Shown here one piece after another: positions 59,326 to 64,000 of a DNA stretch of 64,000 nt. The stretch is from Celeribacter baekdonensis B30. GTDB lineage: Bacteria > Pseudomonadota > Alphaproteobacteria > Rhodobacterales > Rhodobacteraceae. The stretch covers positions 310,001 to 374,000 of the forward strand of contig NZ_AMRK01000004.1 of assembly GCF_000299875.1 (NCBI RefSeq). Reading direction: 5' to 3'. The notes beneath the pieces were generated by a model. That model worked only from the letters and a program-made list of their open reading frames with translations, was not told where the DNA came from and made no database searches. Numbering within the stretch: position 1 is the stretch's first letter; every line of letters starts with the position of its first letter. The translations under genes and the position numbers were made by a program.

Positions 59326-60576
59326 TCACTCCGCACCAAAACCGCGCCCGAGCGCTTTCCATCCGATAAAAGCAAGAACAAACGCGCCCAGAGCGGCGAC
59401 CAAAATCGGCATCATGACAGCCGTGTCACGGGCGACAACGCTCTGCGCGCCACGCGCAATCAGTCCCGACAATACAAGGCCAATCGGCATCATGCCCCAA
59501 GCAAAAAGCCGATAAAGGCTGTTGACCCGACCCAAAAGCACGTCGGGGATGGCGCGCTGTCGATAGGACACGGAGACCGTGTTCCAAATCAGTCCGAAAA
59601 ATTCAAAGAGTGCCAATGTCAGACCCAAACTCACCGGACCGGGCACGTATGCGATGGCGAGAAAGATCGGGGCAGAGGCCAACAACGCCAATTGTGCCGA
59701 CCGGCTTGGCCCAAACAGGCGGATGATCGGACCTCCAAGCCACCCGCCCAAGATGCCGCCCACGGCCCCCGAGGCCAAAATCAGCCCGTAAACCTGTGCG
59801 TTTAAGCCCAGGTTGTCCTGAACATGCAGCACCAGCGCAATCATCATCATATGAAACAGCAAATTCCAAAACCCGGTGATCCACGCAAGCGTGCGCAACA
59901 GCGGGGCGGCGCGCAAAAAGGCCACGCCTTCTTTGAACTCCGCGCGCCAATCGCGGGCGCGCGTGCCCGCCGCGCGAAACGCTCCCTTGATCCTCAACAT
60001 AAGAAAAATGGCGGCAAAATAGCTGATCGCATTCAAAAGAAACGGCGCGGGCAGGGCAAAGCCAATCAACATCGCGCCCAAAGCTGGCCCAATCAACGCA
60101 TTGCCAATCAGTTCCACACTCCAAAGTCGGCCGTTTGCGGTTTCAAGTTCGGCATGTGGCACGAGCGTCGGCAACATGGTTTGGGCCGCATTGTCGCGAA
60201 ACACTTCGGCGACACCGACCACGCTGGCCCCGCACAGAAGCGCACAGAACAGCCAAAGGTTGGAGATGCCGTTGACGGGTGCGGGCGCAAGGGGGAGGGC
60301 GAAGACAATCGCCACGCCCACCGCCAAAAATGCCAGCGCGCGCAGTGCGTCCATCTGTAAAATCAACACCCGCCGATCGGCGCGATCGGTGATGATCCCC
60401 GCCGGAATGGCACAGAGCGCCCAAGGCAAGCGCAGGGCCACGGGCACCAAGGCGATCCAGACCGGATCACGGGTCAACAGTGACGCGAGCCAAGCCCAAG
60501 CCACCGTCGCAATGCCATCGGCCAAATTGGTCAGGCCACTGGCGAGGATAAAGCGATGGAGCGGGCGAAAGGTCAT
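59326..60576 (-). CDS. MFS transporter
   Basis: A 416-residue inner-membrane protein with about 12 hydrophobic segments, of the major facilitator superfamily (MFS_3/enterobactin-exporter-like group). Motif A-like sequence AGIITDRADRRVLILQMDALRA lies between segments 2 and 3, and ALIGPALGAMLIGFALPAPF lies in the fifth. The substrate is unknown; drug or siderophore export are both possible. I start at the ATG at 60576 because MTFRPLHRFILASGLTNLAD is the usual beginning. It lies downstream of the MobA-like gene on the same strand after 38 bases. Confidence 0.85.
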   Translation of the reverse strand: MTFRPLHRFILASGLTNLADGIATVAWAWLASLLTRDPVWIALVPVALRLPWALCAIPAGIITDRADRRVLILQMDALRALAFLAVGVAIVFALPLAPAPVNGISNLWLFCALLCGASVVGVAEVFRDNAAQTMLPTLVPHAELETANGRLWSVELIGNALIGPALGAMLIGFALPAPFLLNAISYFAAIFLMLRIKGAFRAAGTRARDWRAEFKEGVAFLRAAPLLRTLAWITGFWNLLFHMMMIALVLHVQDNLGLNAQVYGLILASGAVGGILGGWLGGPIIRLFGPSRSAQLALLASAPIFLAIAYVPGPVSLGLTLALFEFFGLIWNTVSVSYRQRAIPDVLLGRVNSLYRLFAWGMMPIGLVLSGLIARGAQSVVARDTAVMMPILVAALGAFVLAFIGWKALGRGFGAE

Positions 60577-60614
60577 TGGGGGGCCAAATTGATTTAAAAA
60601 AACTGCGCCAGACC

Positions 60615-61202
60615 TCACATCTGACGCCAATCTTCCAGCGTATTCATGTCCCAAGTCGCCGCCTCGGACGGCATTTCCACCCGTTTGGCACCGTATTTTG
60701 CAATCAAATCCTGCGCGCCATGATCGCCCGTGAGGGCCTCAAATTTGGGCAAAAGGGACGTCGGAAAGATCACCGGATGACCATCGCGCCCGCTTTGGCT
60801 CATCGCGCGCACAATCTGCGTACCCTCAAAGGTTTCAAAGAGCACAACCAAGGTTTCCAAATGCGCAGCGGTGATAAAGGGCAGATCGGCCAGCATCACT
60901 ATCAACCCGTTATAGCCACCCGAAATCGCCGCTTGGGCCAGAGATTTGAGCGTGGCGGACAGGCCCTCATTGGCCTGTTCCACACAGATAAAATCATCGC
61001 TCGGGCGCAAGATCGCCCGGCGCGCGTTAAAATACGGATGGGAGTCGGGCGGCAAAGCGACCAAAATATCATGACCCTTCGCCGCCGTGATGGCCCGGCG
61101 CAAAAGCGTGTCGGGGGCATGTAGGGACGGCGGGGTCGACAGCTTGTCAAACCCCATCCGAGATGAATTCCCAGCCGCACAAAGTCCCGCAAGCAAGCGC
61201 AT
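60615..61202 (-). CDS. MobA-like nucleotidyltransferase
   Basis: A 195-residue NTP-transferase of the MobA-like type (NTP_transf_3). The nucleotide-binding signature reads LAGLCAAGNSSRMGFDKL, where family members have LAAGxSxRMGxxK. MLADLPFITAAHLETLV carries the metal-binding Asp region, followed by DGHPVIFP and GDHGAQDLI. It may activate the molybdopterin cofactor with CTP or GTP; the Cys before AAG is slightly unusual. AGGGG lies before the ATG at 61202. It sits 23 bases after livM, so it may be a passenger of the branched-chain operon. No molybdoenzyme is nearby. Confidence 0.8.
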   Translation of the reverse strand: MRLLAGLCAAGNSSRMGFDKLSTPPSLHAPDTLLRRAITAAKGHDILVALPPDSHPYFNARRAILRPSDDFICVEQANEGLSATLKSLAQAAISGGYNGLIVMLADLPFITAAHLETLVVLFETFEGTQIVRAMSQSGRDGHPVIFPTSLLPKFEALTGDHGAQDLIAKYGAKRVEMPSEAATWDMNTLEDWRQM

Positions 61203-61225
61203 TTTGAGCCCCTATTTTGGCCGAC

Positions 61226-62542
61226 CTATTTTTCTGGCAACAACCCGCGCGGTGAAAACCGCAGCACGACCAAAAGGATCACGCCCATGGTCAAATAGCG
61301 CATATAGGCCACGCGTTCGATCAATCCAGCCTTAAACGCCGAGCCATCGTCCATACCCGAGGTGATCACATTAACGATCCATGCACCAATTGGCTCGACC
61401 TCGATCCACAGGAACCAAATCAACATGCCGCCCAAAACCGCGCCCCAATTGTTGCCCGATCCGCCGACAATCACCATGACCCAAACGAGGAAGGTGTAGC
61501 GCAGCGGTTGGTAGGTGGTGGGGGTGAGCTGACCGTCGAGCGTGGTCATCATCGCGCCCGCAACGCCGATGATCGCGGCCCCCAGCACGAAGATTTGCAA
61601 GTGCCTCCCGGTGACGTTTTTGCCCATGGCTTCGGCGGCGACCTCGTTGTCACGGATCGCGCGCATCATCCGCCCCCAGGGGCTTTTGAGCGCCAATTCC
61701 ATTGCCGTGACGATCAGAATGATCACGGCCAGAAACAGCAAGGCATAGAGAAGTTTGACGAAAATCGACGAGCCTGTGGTTGGGTCCATGCCGAACCGGG
61801 TCATCATGTCCAAAAACCATTGCGCGTTTTGCAGGTCGATTTCATTCGGGACAGGACGGGGCAACCCGTTGACGTTTTTGACGCCGCGCGACAGCCAATC
61901 TTCGTTTTTCATCACCGCAAGGATAATCTCGGCGATGCCCAATGTGGCGATGGCCAGATAATCAGAGCGCAGTCCCAGTGCGGTTTTGGCCACAAGCCAA
62001 GCCGCGCCCGCCGCCAAGATCCCGCCCACAGGCCAGGCCAGCATGACAGGCAAGCCCAGCCCGCCAAGATAGCCGGAGACCGCCGGATCAACCGCTTCAA
62101 TCGCGGCAACCGCCGGGTCCAACAGGAAGCGGAACAGGAAGAAACCAGCCACCAAAAAGGCGGTCAAAACCAAACCGCGCGTCCGGCCCTTTGGCATCTT
62201 TTTCCACAACACGGCAGCACCCGCGATGATCGCGACACCGACCACAAGCGCGGCGACGATGCGTCCGCCGCCCGCAGACCACGCGGCCGGGACCGGGGGC
62301 ATCGAGGTCAGCACAACGGCCAAGCCACCCAAGGCGACAAAGCCCATGACGCCGACGTTAAACAGCCCCGCATAGCCCCATTGCAGGTTCACCCCCAAGG
62401 CCATGATCGCCGAGATCAGCCCCATGTTGAGGATGGACAGCGCGGAGTTCCACGATTGCAACAGGCCAACCGCCGAGATCAGCAGCGCCATCGCCAAGAA
62501 ATACTGGGGTGCTCTCGATTTTTTCATGTCGGGTTTTGTCAT
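61226..62542 (-). CDS. livM: Branched-chain amino-acid ABC transporter permease LivM
   Basis: A 438-residue inner-membrane permease of the LivM type, the longer of the two permease subunits. About ten hydrophobic segments are seen. LGVNLQWGYAGLFNVGVMGF marks the N-terminal signature, RSDYLAIATLGIAEI the centre, and the ATPase-contact region reads SPWGRMMRAIRDNEVAAEAMGKN near residue 290. YTFLVWVMVIVGGSGNNWGA follows. Four-base overlap (ATGA) with livH couples their translation. Substrate may be branched-chain amino acids or related compounds such as urea or amides. Confidence 0.9.
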   Translation of the reverse strand: MTKPDMKKSRAPQYFLAMALLISAVGLLQSWNSALSILNMGLISAIMALGVNLQWGYAGLFNVGVMGFVALGGLAVVLTSMPPVPAAWSAGGGRIVAALVVGVAIIAGAAVLWKKMPKGRTRGLVLTAFLVAGFFLFRFLLDPAVAAIEAVDPAVSGYLGGLGLPVMLAWPVGGILAAGAAWLVAKTALGLRSDYLAIATLGIAEIILAVMKNEDWLSRGVKNVNGLPRPVPNEIDLQNAQWFLDMMTRFGMDPTTGSSIFVKLLYALLFLAVIILIVTAMELALKSPWGRMMRAIRDNEVAAEAMGKNVTGRHLQIFVLGAAIIGVAGAMMTTLDGQLTPTTYQPLRYTFLVWVMVIVGGSGNNWGAVLGGMLIWFLWIEVEPIGAWIVNVITSGMDDGSAFKAGLIERVAYMRYLTMGVILLVVLRFSPRGLLPEK

Positions 62543-63549
62543 ATCGATTGCCCCTTAAAGAGACCCGTGGGTTTGAACAACAGCACGATGATCAGGATGG
62601 CGAAGGAGACGGCGAATTTGTAATCTGTCGACAGAAGCTGCACCAAACCGTCTGGGCTCCAACTGTCCGGGCTGAGATAGGTGATCACCTTTTTGAAGGC
62701 GTAGGTCAGGGTCACCTCGGAAAAGGCAATGACAAACCCGCCCGCAATCGCGCCCAGTGGATTGCCGATGCCACCGACGATGGCGGCGGCGAAGACCGGC
62801 AAGAGAAGCTGTTGATAAATAAAGGGTTTGAACGATTTGTCCAAACCGTAAAGCGCACCCGCGATGGTGGCGAGAGCTGCGACCAAGAGCCATGTGATCG
62901 TCACCACGCGCTCCGGGTTGATGCCCGACAAAAGCGCCAAATCTTCGTTATCCGAGAAGGCGCGCATGGATTTCCCGGTGCGGGTTTTGTTCAAAAACCA
63001 AAACAACGCGGCCACAGTGATCAGGGCGACGACGACGGTGATCACTTGGGTGGTTTTGATCGCAAGACCTTCGTCCAAGCCCGACCAGGCCTTGAAATCG
63101 CGGGCATTTACCAAGAAGCGTGCGCCATCGGCAAAGCGGCGGTCTTCTGTGCCCACGACCATGCGCACGACGCCGTTCATGACAAACATCACCCCGGTGG
63201 AGACGATCACCAACATGACCGGGGCGGCTTTGACTTTACGGTAGAACTTGTAGACCACGCGGTCGGTGGTCAAAAGCAACAGCGCCGTGACCGCTATGCC
63301 AAAGGGCAGGGCGAGAAGGGCGGTTGGCAGCGGCCCAAGAGAAATGCCCCAGCTTTGGAACAGCGCCGTGACCAGCACAACCACCATCGCGCCAAAGGAC
63401 ATGGTTTCGCCATGGGCAAAGTTTGAGAACCGCAGCACGCCGTAGATCAGCGTCACGCCCAAAGCCCCCAGCGCAAGCTGCGCGCCGTAAGCTGTGGCAG
63501 GGATAAGGACAAAATTGGCGAAGGCCACGAGGGCGTTGAGGATATCCAT
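62539..63549 (-). CDS. livH: Branched-chain amino-acid ABC transporter permease LivH
   Basis: A 336-residue permease of the LivH type with about eight hydrophobic segments. ALGALGVTLIYGVLRFSNFAHGETMSFGA is the N-terminal signature near residue 30. The ATPase-contact region reads TGKSMRAFSDNEDLALLSGINPERV near residue 195. IVGGIGNPLGAIAGGFVIA lies near the end. It is between livF and livM, three bases from the livF stop, in the expected order on the minus strand. Confidence 0.92.
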   Translation of the reverse strand: MDILNALVAFANFVLIPATAYGAQLALGALGVTLIYGVLRFSNFAHGETMSFGAMVVVLVTALFQSWGISLGPLPTALLALPFGIAVTALLLLTTDRVVYKFYRKVKAAPVMLVIVSTGVMFVMNGVVRMVVGTEDRRFADGARFLVNARDFKAWSGLDEGLAIKTTQVITVVVALITVAALFWFLNKTRTGKSMRAFSDNEDLALLSGINPERVVTITWLLVAALATIAGALYGLDKSFKPFIYQQLLLPVFAAAIVGGIGNPLGAIAGGFVIAFSEVTLTYAFKKVITYLSPDSWSPDGLVQLLSTDYKFAVSFAILIIVLLFKPTGLFKGQSI

Positions 63550-63552
63550 CTG

Positions 63553-64000
63553 TTAGCCCCCCAAGAATGTGCGGCGGACTTCGGGGTTGGCCAAAAGGGC
63601 GGCCCCCGTGTCGGTATAAGCATTGGCGCCTTGGACAAGGACATAGCCTTTATCCGCGATTTCAAGCGCTTGGCGGGCGTTTTGTTCGACCATGAGGATG
63701 GAAATCCCGGTGCGGGCGACCTCGATGATCCGATCAAACAGCTCGTCCATCACGATGGGGGACACGCCTGCGGTCGGTTCATCGAGCATCAACAATTTCG
63801 GTTGGGTCATCAGCGCACGACCGACAGCGACCTGTTGGCGTTGACCACCAGAGAGTTCGCCTGCGTTCTGGTTGCGCTTGTCTTTCACCGCCGGAAACAG
63901 CTCATAGACCTGTTCAATCGTCTCTTCGATGTCATCATTGCGAATGAACGCGCCCATTTCCAAATTCTCGCGTACCGTCATGGTCGGGAAAATATTGTGG
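63553..64000 (-). CDS. livF: Branched-chain amino-acid ABC transporter ATPase LivF (5' truncated)
   Basis: About 148 residues of the C-terminal part of a LivF ATPase. The frame is open to the window end: codons before the internal ATG at 63981 read PQYFPT-like sequence typical of the family, so the true start lies beyond 64000 and Walker A is not visible. Seen are the signature ELSGGQRQQVAVGRALM, Walker B LLMLDEPTAGVSP, the H-loop region SILMVEQNARQALEIAD and the end NPEVRRTFLGG. The rest of the operon, probably livG and a binding protein, would lie outside. Confidence 0.92.
   Translation of the reverse strand, partial: HNIFPTMTVRENLEMGAFIRNDDIEETIEQVYELFPAVKDKRNQNAGELSGGQRQQVAVGRALMTQPKLLMLDEPTAGVSPIVMDELFDRIIEVARTGISILMVEQNARQALEIADKGYVLVQGANAYTDTGAALLANPEVRRTFLGG

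Overview
The window looks like a piece of chromosome from a marine Rhodobacteraceae (roseobacter-type alphaproteobacterium). The evidence is the ctrA-sciP pair, the order pyrH-frr-uppS-cdsA-dxr-rseP-bamA-skp-fabZ-lpxA-lpxI-lpxB, LpxI rather than LpxH, TrmFO, an Usg-family protein, a putA/Lrp-type divergent pair, and GTTC-N7-GTTC direct repeats of the alphaproteobacterial LexA type. I cannot assign the genus. No prophage, insertion sequence, CRISPR array or integron was seen; nearly everything is core chromosome.

Layout: 1-4.7 kb holds a HerA/YjgR-type ATPase (cut by the window start), rlmJ, a CorC/HlyC-type membrane protein and a decayed transglutaminase N-terminus. 4.7-9.5 kb holds xerD, a secreted protein of unknown function coupled to a 45-residue membrane peptide, and divergent aroK-aroB. 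9.5-15.4 kb holds a universal stress protein, a GGDEF protein, ssb, a lytic transglycosylase, an AraC regulator and miaA. 15.5-28.2 kb is the envelope block: nucleotide and translation genes first (pyrH, frr), then undecaprenyl phosphate (uppS), phospholipid (cdsA), isoprenoid (dxr), site-2 protease (rseP), outer-membrane assembly (bamA, skp) and lipid A (fabZ, lpxA, lpxI, lpxB).

28.2-41 kb mixes a small cytochrome c, mnmA, the cell-cycle pair sciP and ctrA, ligA-recG, a 40-residue membrane peptide behind a LexA-type box, a soluble chemoreceptor-like protein, an IscU-like protein, hisI, gluQ and trmFO. 41-48 kb has an outer-membrane barrel protein, gyrA, usg, a DsbB-family protein, a DedA/YqaA-type protein, a zinc metallopeptidase and tRNA-Leu(CAA). 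48.5-55.6 kb is amino-acid uptake and use: a polar amino-acid ABC transporter operon, then putA with its divergent Lrp-type regulator. 56.4-64 kb has a large RTX/Hint secreted protein, a strongly structured intergenic segment, an MFS transporter, a MobA-like nucleotidyltransferase and a branched-chain amino-acid ABC operon that runs off the window end.

The most interesting signals are regulatory and small. Two exact LexA-type direct repeats lie in intergenic DNA, one in the ctrA leader and one upstream of the 40-residue membrane peptide. An exact TTAA-N7-TTAA CtrA-type box overlaps the start codon of the GGDEF gene. The RTX/Hint gene is followed by about 160 bases of nested hairpins closed by a 9-bp stem. 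All of these are inferences from sequence pattern and need binding or expression data.
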